DNA from: JACPPO01 sp965262505
GTDB taxonomy: Bacteria > Acidobacteriota > Vicinamibacteria > Vicinamibacterales > UBA2999
DNA: 64,000 nucleotides
Direction: 5' to 3'
NCBI GenBank assembly: GCA_965262505.1
Contig: CBDHFM010000030.1
Location: 124,001 to 188,000 of the forward strand
Under the pieces are notes generated by a model. That model was given only the letters and a program-made list of their open reading frames with translations, searched no databases and was not told the origin of the DNA. Each line of letters opens with the position of its first letter. Within the stretch, counting starts at the first letter, position 1. Positions 1-8,033 of the stretch are shown in pieces. Made by a program: the position numbers and the translations under genes.

Positions 1-159
1 ACCAGAGATTTTTTGACTTTACCTGCATACCGTCGTCGGTGCAGCGGTACATAGAAGAGATGGCCGATCCGGCTGGCAGCGATCCCGAAGCGGCAATTCG
101 CGAAGGCGAGGGGAATTTTGGCCAGAGGCGCCAGGGGAATTAATGTCTGGAGGTGCACG

Positions 160-588
160 GTGAAAACGAAAGTTCTGATGACGGTGGGCTTGTTGGCCGG
201 ACTCGCCGCGATTGCCAGCCCGTCGTTCGCGCATCACGGCGCGACGGCGTTCGAGCTGAGCGCGCCGGTCGTGTTGAAGGACGCCGTGATAACGGAATTC
301 ATCTGGATCAATCCCCACCCGCTCATCAAGGCGGACTACACAGACGACCAGGGCAACGTCCAGCAGTGGACGATGGAAATGGGCAGCACGGTGTCGGTTC
401 AGCTCATCGGCTGGACCAGAACGACGGTCCAGCCTGGCGACGTCGTTACGCTGTACGTCTGGCAGGCCAAGACGGGCGCACTTGTTGGACGCTTCAACAA
501 GGTCGACCTCGCCGACGGCACGGTCATGCGTGATTCCCAGCGCGGCGCCGACGACGGAGGGCGAGCCGACACAGGCGTGCGCCAGTAA
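160..588 (+). CDS. Exported DUF6152 family protein
   Basis: A 142-residue protein of unknown function. Residues 1-24 form a signal peptide ending SPSFA, followed by the HHG that opens the mature part of DUF6152 proteins. The later motifs INPHP, MEMGS, GWTR and PGD follow the family order, so family membership is clear while the biochemical role is not known. The start chosen is GTG at 160, because GGAGG at 149-153 sits 6 bases upstream; an in-frame upstream start at 118 would place extra residues before the signal peptide. The IS3 element begins 82 bases after the stop. Probably periplasmic. Confidence 0.8.
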   Translation: MKTKVLMTVGLLAGLAAIASPSFAHHGATAFELSAPVVLKDAVITEFIWINPHPLIKADYTDDQGNVQQWTMEMGSTVSVQLIGWTRTTVQPGDVVTLYVWQAKTGALVGRFNKVDLADGTVMRDSQRGADDGGRADTGVRQ

Positions 589-714
589 GCACGCAGGGCG
601 GCTTCGCAGCCGCGCTCCGGTCGTAAATCGGTGTGCACTCTGGTGCGCCAGCTACGCGGTCTCCCGCGCCCCACGATTTCTTTGGACAGCCTTCTGCGAG
701 AAGGAGAATGAGTT

Positions 715-1272
715 ATGTCCAAGGGAAAACAGCACGAGGCTGAGGCCTCGGAGGGAGCCCGGAGGGCGACCGCAGAGGCCTCAGCCTCGTGGGCGCTCGT
801 CGGCACGGGGCGGTGGTCCGCGCGACGAAAAGTCTCCGTGGTCATCGAGGTCCTCAAGGGGGAATCACTCGAGAGCCTCAGTCGTCGCCATGGCGTGACG
901 GCGGCGAAGCTCTCGCAGTGGCGTGACGACTTCGTGGCCGGCGGTGAGGCCCGCCTCAAGCATCGCGAGGTCGCCGTCGAGGGCGCGGACACGCGGCGGC
1001 TCAAGCGCGTCGTGGCGGATCTCGCCACCGACAAGGCGTTGCTGGCCGAGAAGATTCGACACCTGGAGGCCGGCCGCCCTTTGGGCTGGTGGAGGTCGAA
1101 GCGATGCGTCACGCGACTTCGCCCTCCACCCACCGGCCGTACGGCATCGCCCGCGTCACGCGCGTGTGGCAGGTGCCGCGCTCGACGGTCTACGCGCAAC
1201 GGACCCGGCGCGCCCGGCCGACGCCGGTGGCCAAGCGCGGACCCAAGCCGCCCCAGTCGGATGCGGCGCTGA
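715..1272 (+). CDS. IS3 family transposase, OrfA (helix-turn-helix)
   Basis: DNA-binding half of the IS3 transposase. The HTH region is around residues 38-75 (RWSARRKVSVVIEVL, then SRRHGVTAAKLSQWRDDF) and is followed by a leucine-zipper-like stretch. The start ATG has AAGGAG at 701-706. Relative to typical OrfA proteins there is an extra N-terminal stretch of about 30 residues, encoded by a perfect 17-base inverted repeat (733-791). The frame runs to 1272 without a stop, past the start of orfB, so the biologically relevant end is probably near 1083, where a slippery heptamer could shift ribosomes into orfB. The C-terminal Arg/Pro-rich residues after about position 125 look like out-of-frame translation. 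Confidence 0.75.
   Translation: MSKGKQHEAEASEGARRATAEASASWALVGTGRWSARRKVSVVIEVLKGESLESLSRRHGVTAAKLSQWRDDFVAGGEARLKHREVAVEGADTRRLKRVVADLATDKALLAEKIRHLEAGRPLGWWRSKRCVTRLRPPPTGRTASPASRACGRCRARRSTRNGPGAPGRRRWPSADPSRPSRMRR
733..791. repeat. Perfect 17-bp inverted repeat inside orfA start region
   Basis: Left arm 733-749 (CACGAGGCTGAGGCCTC) and right arm 775-791 are exact reverse complements, with a 25-base spacer. The pair starts 18 bases after the orfA start codon. In mRNA it would form a very stable hairpin just inside the coding region. Confidence 0.9.
1077..1083 (+). other. Candidate -1 frameshift site between orfA and orfB
   Basis: The heptamer C CCT TTG fits the X XXY YYZ pattern in the orfA reading frame. 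orfB lies in the -1 frame and its first usable start (GTG 1089) is 6 bases further on. Slippage here would join RPL of OrfA to GLVEVEA of OrfB. The pattern is seen directly; frameshifting is inferred from the known behaviour of IS3 elements. It is not one of the strongest known slippery sequences. Confidence 0.5.
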
Positions 1273-1994
1273 CGGCCGCGGTCCGGGCCGTGATCGCCGC
1301 GAGTCCGTTCCACGGCGAAGGGCACCGCAAGATCTGGGCGCGCTTGCGGGTGCAGGGGCTGCGCACGTCGAAACGTCGGACGTTGGTCGTGATGCGCGCT
1401 GCCGACTTGCTCGGCCCCGCGCGGCTGCCCACGCCGGTCGCCGCCCGTCCCCACGACGGCACCATCGTCACCGCCAGTCCCAACGTGATGTGGGGCACCG
1501 ATGCGACGGCCACCGTGACGCTGGCGGACGGCCACGTCACGATCGTCGGGGCGATCGATCACTGCACGGCCGAATGTGTGGGACTACACGCGGCGAAGTA
1601 CGGCACGCGCTTCGAGGCGTTGGAGCCGGTGCGCCAGGGCGTCCGAGATCACTTCGGGACGATGGCCGCCGGCGTGGCGAGCGGGCTCACGATGCGCCAC
1701 GACCACGGCAGTCAGTACATGAGCAACGACTTTCACGCCGAGCTCCGGTTCCTCGGCATCGTGTCATCACCGGCCTTCGTCCGCCAGCCCGAGGGGAACG
1801 GCTGCATCGAACGGTTCTTCCGCACCCTCAAGGAACAGCTGCTGTGGGTGCGCCACTTTACGGATGTCGAGGACTTGCAGCAGGCGCTGCGCACCTTCAA
1901 GGAGACCTATAACCAGCAGTGGTTGATCGAGCGACTCGGCTTCCGCGCACCCGCCGTCGTCCGTCGCGCGGTTGCGCTCACCACGGCCGCGTGA
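1089..1994 (+). CDS. IS3 family transposase, OrfB (DDE integrase core)
   Basis: Catalytic half of the IS3 transposase. The retroviral-integrase-type DDE triad is visible: D in WGTDAT (about residue 138), D in RHDHGSQYMS (about residue 204) and E in NGCIERFFRTLKEQ, with the K typical of IS3 seven residues after E. An N-terminal HTH_21-like segment (FHGEGHRKIWARL) precedes the core. The frame is open at full family length, about 300 residues, and is probably made as an OrfA-OrfB fusion by -1 frameshifting. The start at GTG 1089 is only the first in-frame start, so independent translation is uncertain. Confidence 0.85.
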   Translation: MEVEAMRHATSPSTHRPYGIARVTRVWQVPRSTVYAQRTRRARPTPVAKRGPKPPQSDAALTAAVRAVIAASPFHGEGHRKIWARLRVQGLRTSKRRTLVVMRAADLLGPARLPTPVAARPHDGTIVTASPNVMWGTDATATVTLADGHVTIVGAIDHCTAECVGLHAAKYGTRFEALEPVRQGVRDHFGTMAAGVASGLTMRHDHGSQYMSNDFHAELRFLGIVSSPAFVRQPEGNGCIERFFRTLKEQLLWVRHFTDVEDLQQALRTFKETYNQQWLIERLGFRAPAVVRRAVALTTAA

Positions 1995-2028
1995 ATACAC
2001 TCACCCGGCTGTCCAAGAAATCCGTGGC

Positions 2029-2263
2029 GGTACACTCTACGGCCTGGCGAACCGAGCCTACTCCCTGCGCATGAATGCGTTAATCTAACAGTACGCGATC
2101 GCGCTCGGCGGTGAGGTGGCCCATCTCGACGACCCGCCCCCACCGCCCGCGCCGACGGCTCAGCCACCAGGGCAAGGGGGGCCGGCCCCGACGTTTCCCG
2201 ATGGTGAGGCGGCGGGCGAAGGACGTGGCTGGGTCTACTGGCGGCAGAACGTATCGCTCGACT
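2029..2263 (+). pseudogene. 3' remnant of a gene abutting the IS3 element
   Basis: Starting immediately after the right end of the IS, the + frame reads GTLYGLANRAYSLRMNALI, a TAA stop (2086-2088), then QYAIALGGEVAHLDD, a proline-rich linker, and WVYWRQNVSLD before TGA at 2261-2263. Codon usage and the continuous sense of the text suggest the tail of a real gene that lost its 5' part and acquired a stop. The family was not recognised. The rest of the gene was not found on the other side of the IS. Confidence 0.45.
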
Positions 2264-2304
2264 GAGCCGAGGCGCGGTGGGGCAGGGGACTCCTCGCTCG
2301 CGTG

Positions 2305-3021
2305 CTAGGCCGGGCTCTCGCGGCGCTGCAGGAGCTCGATCTTGACCCCCCAGGGATCTTCCGCGAAGGACATCAGCGCGGGAGCGTGCACGGCGGGAGG
2401 GCCTGGGTGCGGCTCGGTGGTGAAACGGACGCCCCTGGTCTTCAGAGTGGCGGCCGCCGCGAGCAGATCCGCCATCCGCCAGCCGATGTGATCGATCGTG
2501 TGGCCGCGGCTCGGGACGGACCCACCGCGGTCAGCGAGCAGCCACACGTTTCCGTACTTGAGGCCGTCGAGCTGCCCCTTGAGCTTGGCCGGCTGACCTC
2601 CGAACCGCTCCACGTACCAACCTCGCGCGAGATCGGGATCGGGCACCTGCAGATGCACGTGATGGAGTCCGACCGTCTCGGGGTCTTCGACGACTTCGAT
2701 CCGCGCCCCCCACGGATCCTCGATGAAGCCGGACCTGTACAAGCCCGTGATCTCGCTGACCGGCGTGGTAACCCGCGTCCCGGAACCGTCCAGAGCCTTC
2801 ATTCTCGCGTCCAGATCGACGAACGAGAGTCCGACGTGATCGATTGCGGCGCCACGGCTCGGCGCGGGGGTGTCGTTCTTGAGAAAGATGAATCGGGCCT
2901 CACCGAACATCACCCGGTCGGTATGGTCCCCAGGGGTTGCGCCCAAGTACTGCCGATACCATCCAGCCGCCGCCTCAGGGTCCGGCACGCCCAGATGCAC
3001 CTGATCGAATGTAAACGCCAT
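2305..3021 (-). CDS. VOC superfamily protein with two glyoxalase-like domains
   Basis: A 238-residue protein made of two vicinal-oxygen-chelate modules: residues about 4-115 (starting FTFDQVHLGVPD) and about 120-235 (starting LHHVHLQVPDPD). Each has the repeated DHVGL/DHIGW strand and an EDPWG motif near its end; the histidines and glutamates are the usual metal ligands of this fold. Substrate cannot be read from sequence; glyoxalase, dioxygenase and resistance proteins share the fold. The start ATG at 3021 has AGGA 6-9 bases upstream. The gene lies 50 bases downstream of the Ldh-family gene on the same strand and is probably co-transcribed with it. Confidence 0.8.
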   Translation of the reverse strand: MAFTFDQVHLGVPDPEAAAGWYRQYLGATPGDHTDRVMFGEARFIFLKNDTPAPSRGAAIDHVGLSFVDLDARMKALDGSGTRVTTPVSEITGLYRSGFIEDPWGARIEVVEDPETVGLHHVHLQVPDPDLARGWYVERFGGQPAKLKGQLDGLKYGNVWLLADRGGSVPSRGHTIDHIGWRMADLLAAAATLKTRGVRFTTEPHPGPPAVHAPALMSFAEDPWGVKIELLQRRESPA

Positions 3022-3071
3022 GGATCCTGTCCCTCTGTTGGCGCGCTCACCGTGTGCCGGCGTGCCAGCGC

Positions 3072-4190
3072 TCAGGCGCCCGAGCCAGCCGACGGTCCTC
3101 CGGGCGTCGCGTCGTTGAGACCCTGGGGCATCGGGACCCCAAACTGCTCGGCCCAAGGGCGCAGCGCGTCGACCACCCCCGGATACAGCTCGACGCCATG
3201 GGCCAGCGCGTTTCGCTTCCGCGCGAACGCGTTCTCGCCGGGGACACGCACGCGATCGATTCCAGCGCGGGGCGTCGAACGACGGCAGGCCCGCACGAGC
3301 CACTCGGTCTGACGGGTAAACGCCTCACGGCCACCGAAAGCGGCCGGATCGGCGACCTCAACGAACACACACCCTCCCCAGCCCTTCGGCTCGTCGGCCC
3401 GTCCAAAACCTGCCAGCCCCTGTGTGAGGGCTTCAACCAGGAGGGCCCATGCATAGCCCTTCTGTCCATGATCCAGGCCGCCGGCCGGCAGAATCGAACC
3501 GCCGGCCGACAGAACTGCCGGATCGTCGGTCGGCTGTCCGGTGGCGTCCATTGCCCACAAGCCTGGGAATCGACGTCCTTCCCGGACCAGTCTCGCACCC
3601 ATGTTGTTGGTGGTGATCGACGCGCTGGTATCCAGGAGGAGGGGGTCGCCTTCAGTGGGAATACCGACCGCAATCGGATTGGGAGTGAACACCGGGTCTT
3701 TGCCGCCGAACGGCGGGACGGTTCTCTGCGACGGATCGGAGCACGAAACGATGGCCAGATAGCCCTTCTGCGTCGCTCGCGGGAGATAGGTGGCAAGACA
3801 TCCGATGTGGTGGCTGTTGCCGACGGCCACGGTGACCGTCCCGTATGTCTCGACGCGCTCGACCGCAAGGTCGACAGCCTTGGCTGTGAGCCACACGCCG
3901 GGCAGGCGTCGACCGTTCCAGCACACGCAGGCGCCCCTGTCCGAGATGACCTCGGGCTGGCCCTGCGCTGCCATGGATCCGCTCGCTATCTCCTTGAGAT
4001 ACCGGGGAGCCAGCGCCAGACCGTGCGTGGTGTGGCCGAGGAGATCGGACTCGAGCAGGAGCTCCGCGACAACGTCCGGCTTCTCGAGTTCGAGTCCGGC
4101 CTGGCGGAAGAGCGCCGTGGCGAAACGGCGGAGTTCGGTCGGCGCATACGCCACGCCCTGAGGCTCCACGCTGTCGGTCGCGGTGGTCAT
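3072..4190 (-). CDS. Ldh family oxidoreductase (malate/L-lactate dehydrogenase type)
   Basis: A 372-residue NAD(P)-dependent dehydrogenase of the Ldh_2 family (malate, L-lactate, ureidoglycolate and related 2-hydroxyacid dehydrogenases). Visible family features: an N-terminal helical region with DLLGHTTHGL (about residue 45), GNSHHIG (about residue 120, carrying the conserved histidine), FGGKDPVFTPNPIAVGIP (substrate/cofactor loop), and the C-terminal RVPGE segment. The start ATG at 4190 has a GGAG 8-12 bases upstream. It is divergent from a DctA-type transporter 80 bases away, suggesting uptake and oxidation of a C4-dicarboxylate such as malate; the exact substrate is inferred. Confidence 0.85.
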   Translation of the reverse strand: MTTATDSVEPQGVAYAPTELRRFATALFRQAGLELEKPDVVAELLLESDLLGHTTHGLALAPRYLKEIASGSMAAQGQPEVISDRGACVCWNGRRLPGVWLTAKAVDLAVERVETYGTVTVAVGNSHHIGCLATYLPRATQKGYLAIVSCSDPSQRTVPPFGGKDPVFTPNPIAVGIPTEGDPLLLDTSASITTNNMGARLVREGRRFPGLWAMDATGQPTDDPAVLSAGGSILPAGGLDHGQKGYAWALLVEALTQGLAGFGRADEPKGWGGCVFVEVADPAAFGGREAFTRQTEWLVRACRRSTPRAGIDRVRVPGENAFARKRNALAHGVELYPGVVDALRPWAEQFGVPMPQGLNDATPGGPSAGSGA

Positions 4191-4270
4191 CTGATCGGCT
4201 CCTATGATCCTACTCGTTTGCGGTACTATGCGTGGCTCGCAGGTGCGAGTTTTGGAACGGAGGGAACGGA

Positions 4271-5596
4271 ATGCCGGGCACCGATCGCCGCAAGCCACTC
4301 TATACGGTCCTGTACGTCCAGGTCATCGTCGCGATTGTGATTGGCGTTCTGCTTGGCTACGTCTGGCCGGAGACCGGCGCTGCGATGCGACCGCTCGGGG
4401 ACGGCTTCATCAGGCTGGTCAGAATGATGATCGCCCCGATCATTTTTTCCGTCGTCGTCGTCGGTATCGCGAAGATCGGAGACCTGAAAGCGGTCGGCCG
4501 AATCGGTCTCAAGGCTCTCATCTACTTCGAAGTAATTTCGACCCTTGCCCTCGTCATCGGCTTGGTCGTCGTCAACATCCTGAAACCAGGCGAAGGGATC
4601 AACGCCGATCCGGCCTCACTTGATCCGAACGCGGTGTCGGCCTACGCGACGAGCGCGGAGAGCCTGAGTACCGTCGATTTCTTGCTGAACATCATCCCGA
4701 CGACCGTCGTTGGCGCTTTTGCCAGTGGTGCGATTCTCCAGGTGCTGCTGTTCTCGGTGATGTTCGGCGTCGCACTGCTCCAGCTTGGCGAGCGCGGCCG
4801 GCCGCTCGTATCCCTCATCGAGCAGATCTCGCACGGGCTCTTTCGGATGATCCACATGATCATGCGCGTCGCCCCGATTGGCGCGTTCGGCGCGATCGCA
4901 TTCACGATCGGCCGCTTCGGAATCGGGACCCTGCTGCAGCTCGGCCAGATGATGGCCGGCGTGTACTTCACGTGCGCGATGTTCGTCTTCGTGGTGCTGG
5001 GTGGCGTGTGCCGCCTCGCCGGATTCAGTGTCTGGAAGTTCCTGAAGTACATCAGAGAGGAAATCATCATCACGATCGGGACATCATCGTCAGAAGCCGT
5101 GCTGCCCCGGTTGATGGGGAAGCTCGAGCATCTGGGGTGCTCGAAACCGGTCGTCGGCCTGGTCGTCCCGACGGGCTACTCGTTCAACCTGGATGGCACG
5201 TCCATCTACATGACGATGGGGGCCATCTTCATCTCGCAGGCGACGAACACGCCGCTGTCATTCACGCAACAGTTGGGCCTGCTGGGCCTTGCGATTCTCA
5301 CGTCCAAAGGCAGCGCCGCGTTGACCGGTGGAGCCTTCGTGACGCTTGCGGCGACGCTCTCAGCGTTTCCGATCGTCCCGGTTGCGGGGCTGGCCCTGCT
5401 GATCGGCATTGATCGCTTCATGTCGGAGGCCCGGGCGCTCACGAACCTCATTGGCAACGGCGTCGCGACTGTCGTCATTGCGCGATGGGAGGGCGCGCTG
5501 GACGTCAACAGGATGAATCGTCTGTTGAACGGCGAGTCAGTGGAAGAAGGGGCAGAGGCCAAGCCGGAGCCGGTGGCGGTTCCTGACCTGACCTGA
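4271..5596 (+). CDS. Dicarboxylate/amino acid:cation symporter (DAACS/DctA type)
   Basis: A 441-residue inner-membrane symporter of the DAACS (SLC1-like) family, importing C4-dicarboxylates or acidic amino acids with protons or sodium. Diagnostic features: several hydrophobic helices from residue 10, the serine-rich re-entrant loop GTSSSEAVLPR (about residue 275), NLDGTSIYM, the second re-entrant loop TSKGSAALTGG, and DRFMSEARALTNLIGN. Length is normal for DctA/GltP. The ATG at 4271 has GGAGGGA upstream (4259-4265). The divergent partner is an Ldh-family dehydrogenase, which favours malate or another dicarboxylate. Confidence 0.88.
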   Translation: MPGTDRRKPLYTVLYVQVIVAIVIGVLLGYVWPETGAAMRPLGDGFIRLVRMMIAPIIFSVVVVGIAKIGDLKAVGRIGLKALIYFEVISTLALVIGLVVVNILKPGEGINADPASLDPNAVSAYATSAESLSTVDFLLNIIPTTVVGAFASGAILQVLLFSVMFGVALLQLGERGRPLVSLIEQISHGLFRMIHMIMRVAPIGAFGAIAFTIGRFGIGTLLQLGQMMAGVYFTCAMFVFVVLGGVCRLAGFSVWKFLKYIREEIIITIGTSSSEAVLPRLMGKLEHLGCSKPVVGLVVPTGYSFNLDGTSIYMTMGAIFISQATNTPLSFTQQLGLLGLAILTSKGSAALTGGAFVTLAATLSAFPIVPVAGLALLIGIDRFMSEARALTNLIGNGVATVVIARWEGALDVNRMNRLLNGESVEEGAEAKPEPVAVPDLT

Positions 5597-5610
5597 CCCG
5601 AGCAGCCCCG

Positions 5611-6957
5611 TCAGTTCGTCCCGGCGCCCGTACCGAGCTGGCGTCCCTCGATCCAGACGGAGTCGATCTCTCGTGTGTTGCGAATGTTCTCGAGCGGGTT
5701 CGCGTTCAGCACCACGAGGTCGGCCGCCTTGCCCGACTCGATCGTGCCGAGTCGATCGAGCTGCGAAATGCGCGCCGAGCTGCCCGTCGCAGCCGTGATC
5801 GCCTGCAAGGGCGTCAGCCCCGCCTCGACCATCAGCTCGAGCTCGACATGCTCGAAATAGCCCTCCCAGCGGCCGAACGTGTTGGCGTTCGGCACGCCGC
5901 TGTCGGTTCCAAACCCGATCAACACGCCCCCATCGGACAGGAGCTTTAGATTGGTCTGCGCCTGCGGAAGCGCCGCCTTGATTAACTGCGCCACAGGGTC
6001 GTTGCGGACCTTCTCCTGATACGTCGGATCGCTGACCACGTCGACCTGGTCCTGATACAGTGATATCGCACGCAGGAAGAAAGGATCCGACAAGAACTCC
6101 GGCGTCGATTCATACGTATATACCGACAGCTCGCGCGTCAGCGTCGGGATGTAACCCACGTTCCCCTCTCGCATCGCCGTGATGAGCGCCTCGTCCACGT
6201 CCTCGTCGCGGACGCTGTGCGCCAGCGCGTCGACGCCTGCCTCGACGGCAGCCTTGGCTTCGCTCAAGTAGAAGATGTGCGGCGACACTCTCAGGTTCCG
6301 CGCGTGCGCCTGCTCGACGATGGCGCCCCACGTCTCGGGGCTCATGTCGTTGGGGGGCGCGTCGAAGTGGAACTTGACGACGTCAACCCCGAGATCGGCG
6401 ATGCGGTCTACGTCTGCGCGTGCAGCTTCCGGCGTTTCCATGCGACGCACGCTCCCCCCCGAGGTGTAGATCCTGGCCCGGTCGAGCGCGATCGCATCCT
6501 GCTCATCTCGCAGGCTGATCTGCTCGGCCTCGTCGTCCGGGACCGCCCCGAGACTGACGACCGCCGTCACGCCGTACGATCCGTACGTCCGGAGCCGCCG
6601 GATCAGGTCCTCCCGGACGGGGACGCTGGCGTCATGTCCCTTCTGGACGTGACCGTGCGCGTTGATCATCCCGGGCATGATCGTCTTTCCGGTCATGTCG
6701 ACGACGGTCGCTCCTTCGGGAATCGTGACGGCCGACGCGACGCCGACCGCCTCAATCGTGCCGTTGCTGATGATGACCGTCGCCTGCTCCAACGGCGCCC
6801 CGCCGGTCCCGTCGATGACCCGCGCGTTCGTGAGCGCGGTCGCAGTCGACGCTGGCACCGTCGGCTCGACCGTCGAGCGCTGACAGGCCACTCCACCCAG
6901 GGACAGCAGCGCGATGGTGACCGGCACGGCAGACAGACGAGTTGAGCTGCGGAACAT
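5611..6957 (-). CDS. Exported amidohydrolase family protein
   Basis: A 448-residue metal-dependent hydrolase. Metal-binding features in order: HGH at residues 101-103 (after MPGMINA), a lysine in VVKFHFD, H in RVSPHIF, H in VDALAHS, and D in FGTDSG, the layout of the imidazolonepropionase/prolidase-like amidohydrolases. The N-terminus is hydrophobic with a cysteine at residue 25 (GGVAC), so it is exported and possibly a lipoprotein, although the residues before Cys are a weak lipobox. GGAGG lies 7 bases before the ATG at 6957. Likely acts on a peptide-like or cyclic amide in the periplasm; the substrate is unknown. Confidence 0.8.
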   Translation of the reverse strand: MFRSSTRLSAVPVTIALLSLGGVACQRSTVEPTVPASTATALTNARVIDGTGGAPLEQATVIISNGTIEAVGVASAVTIPEGATVVDMTGKTIMPGMINAHGHVQKGHDASVPVREDLIRRLRTYGSYGVTAVVSLGAVPDDEAEQISLRDEQDAIALDRARIYTSGGSVRRMETPEAARADVDRIADLGVDVVKFHFDAPPNDMSPETWGAIVEQAHARNLRVSPHIFYLSEAKAAVEAGVDALAHSVRDEDVDEALITAMREGNVGYIPTLTRELSVYTYESTPEFLSDPFFLRAISLYQDQVDVVSDPTYQEKVRNDPVAQLIKAALPQAQTNLKLLSDGGVLIGFGTDSGVPNANTFGRWEGYFEHVELELMVEAGLTPLQAITAATGSSARISQLDRLGTIESGKAADLVVLNANPLENIRNTREIDSVWIEGRQLGTGAGTN

Positions 6958-7231
6958 AATCAAACCTCCATGTCCGGGTGCCTGACCGTGCGATCGCTCG
7001 AGCACCGCACGTTGCCATGGACGACACCCCGGACGAACCAAGGGCCCGATTATCGCTGCTCGTCAGGGATTGTCAAGGTTGGCCACTGATAAGAAATGGA
7101 ATCTCGATGAGACCATCGGCATGAGTGATGTGCTCCGGCACGTGGGACGCCCCCGTAGCACAGTCACACGCTCTCCTGCTGTAGTATGTTCCCATCGATC
7201 GGCGCCGACCGTCGTCAAGGGAGATTAAGTT

Positions 7232-7900
7232 ATGCGCCTGAGTGTAGCCGCCGTTGCGGCGTTGGTTTTCTGTTTTGCGAGGCCTGCCGTCGCACAGGAA
7301 TGGACAGAGCATGTAAATCAGGGGGATCGGTTCTCGACGGTGTTCCCCGGTCAGCCGCAAATCACGGAGACGACGTTCAAGTCCCAGTTTGGCGCCGACT
7401 TGCCGGCGCGTGTCTATAGCGCGGAGGTTGGCCCGGGCCGTTACTCTGTAACGGTGGTCGATTACAGCCCGATCGAAGCTCTCCTCACGGAGAAGGCCAA
7501 GGCCTGCCCCGCTGGCGCCGAAACCTGCAGGGGCGGTTCGGGCGCACCGGGAAATTCTACCGGTCCCGGCTACTCCAAGGCCGACCGGGCGGGCGCGATG
7601 ATCTACGCGACATGGCTCTTCATGCAGAGAGATGTCGAGATCACGCATCTGCTGTGGACCAACATCAACCTCGTTGAAGGGCATCAGATCCAGCTCACCA
7701 GCAACGTCGATCAGTCCCGTACCTATGCTGGGATCTTCATGCATGCGGACAGACTCTATATTGCGGAGGGGACCGTGCCCGCCGGGTACCCCGAGCCGCA
7801 GTTTTTTCGGATATCCCTCGGCTTCCTCGATGAGGACGGAAACTCAGTACGCTATCTGTCCTACTACCACGACGGATTTCCGGTGCCCCCCGTCAGGTAG
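7232..7900 (+). CDS. Exported hypothetical protein, paralogue of the 18082-18798 gene
   Basis: A 222-residue protein with a signal peptide (residues 1-21, cut after ARPAVA). The family was not recognised. It shares an order of motifs with the product at 18082-18798: FSTVFPGQP near the N-terminus, ARVYSAE, VVDY, LVEGHQIQL, DQSRTYAGI, RLYIAEGTVP and LGFLDEDG. Together they define a small exported family of about 220 residues with a beta-rich look. The start ATG has AAGGGAGA upstream. No neighbour suggests a function. Confidence 0.7.
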   Translation: MRLSVAAVAALVFCFARPAVAQEWTEHVNQGDRFSTVFPGQPQITETTFKSQFGADLPARVYSAEVGPGRYSVTVVDYSPIEALLTEKAKACPAGAETCRGGSGAPGNSTGPGYSKADRAGAMIYATWLFMQRDVEITHLLWTNINLVEGHQIQLTSNVDQSRTYAGIFMHADRLYIAEGTVPAGYPEPQFFRISLGFLDEDGNSVRYLSYYHDGFPVPPVR

Positions 7901-8033
7901 GGGAACCACCCGACACCTCATCGCGCCTCGACGCCGCGCAGGAGCGCGTCGAACGACAACCTGTTGTATCGCCCCATCGTGATGTGAGGCCCCAGGCGGC
8001 GACCCTGCCGGCCAGGCGCGTAGAACGTCGAAC

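Larger units (their letters stand above)
671..2027 (+). mobile_element. Complete IS3-family insertion sequence
   Basis: Imperfect terminal inverted repeats of about 21 bases lie at 671-691 and 2007-2027; both contain TTTCTTGGACAGCC-like sequence, with one indel between the arms. Between them lie orfA and orfB in the usual IS3 arrangement. The length of about 1.36 kb fits the family. No clear direct target repeat could be read at the ends, so the outer tips may be off by a few bases. The right flank runs straight into a broken reading frame (2029-2263). Confidence 0.8.

Noticed and set aside
7918..8033. Possible remnant on the minus strand ending GRYNRLSFDALLRGVEAR
   Set aside because: Protein-like but short, with no start signal and no recognised family; it lies directly after the glutaminase stop.
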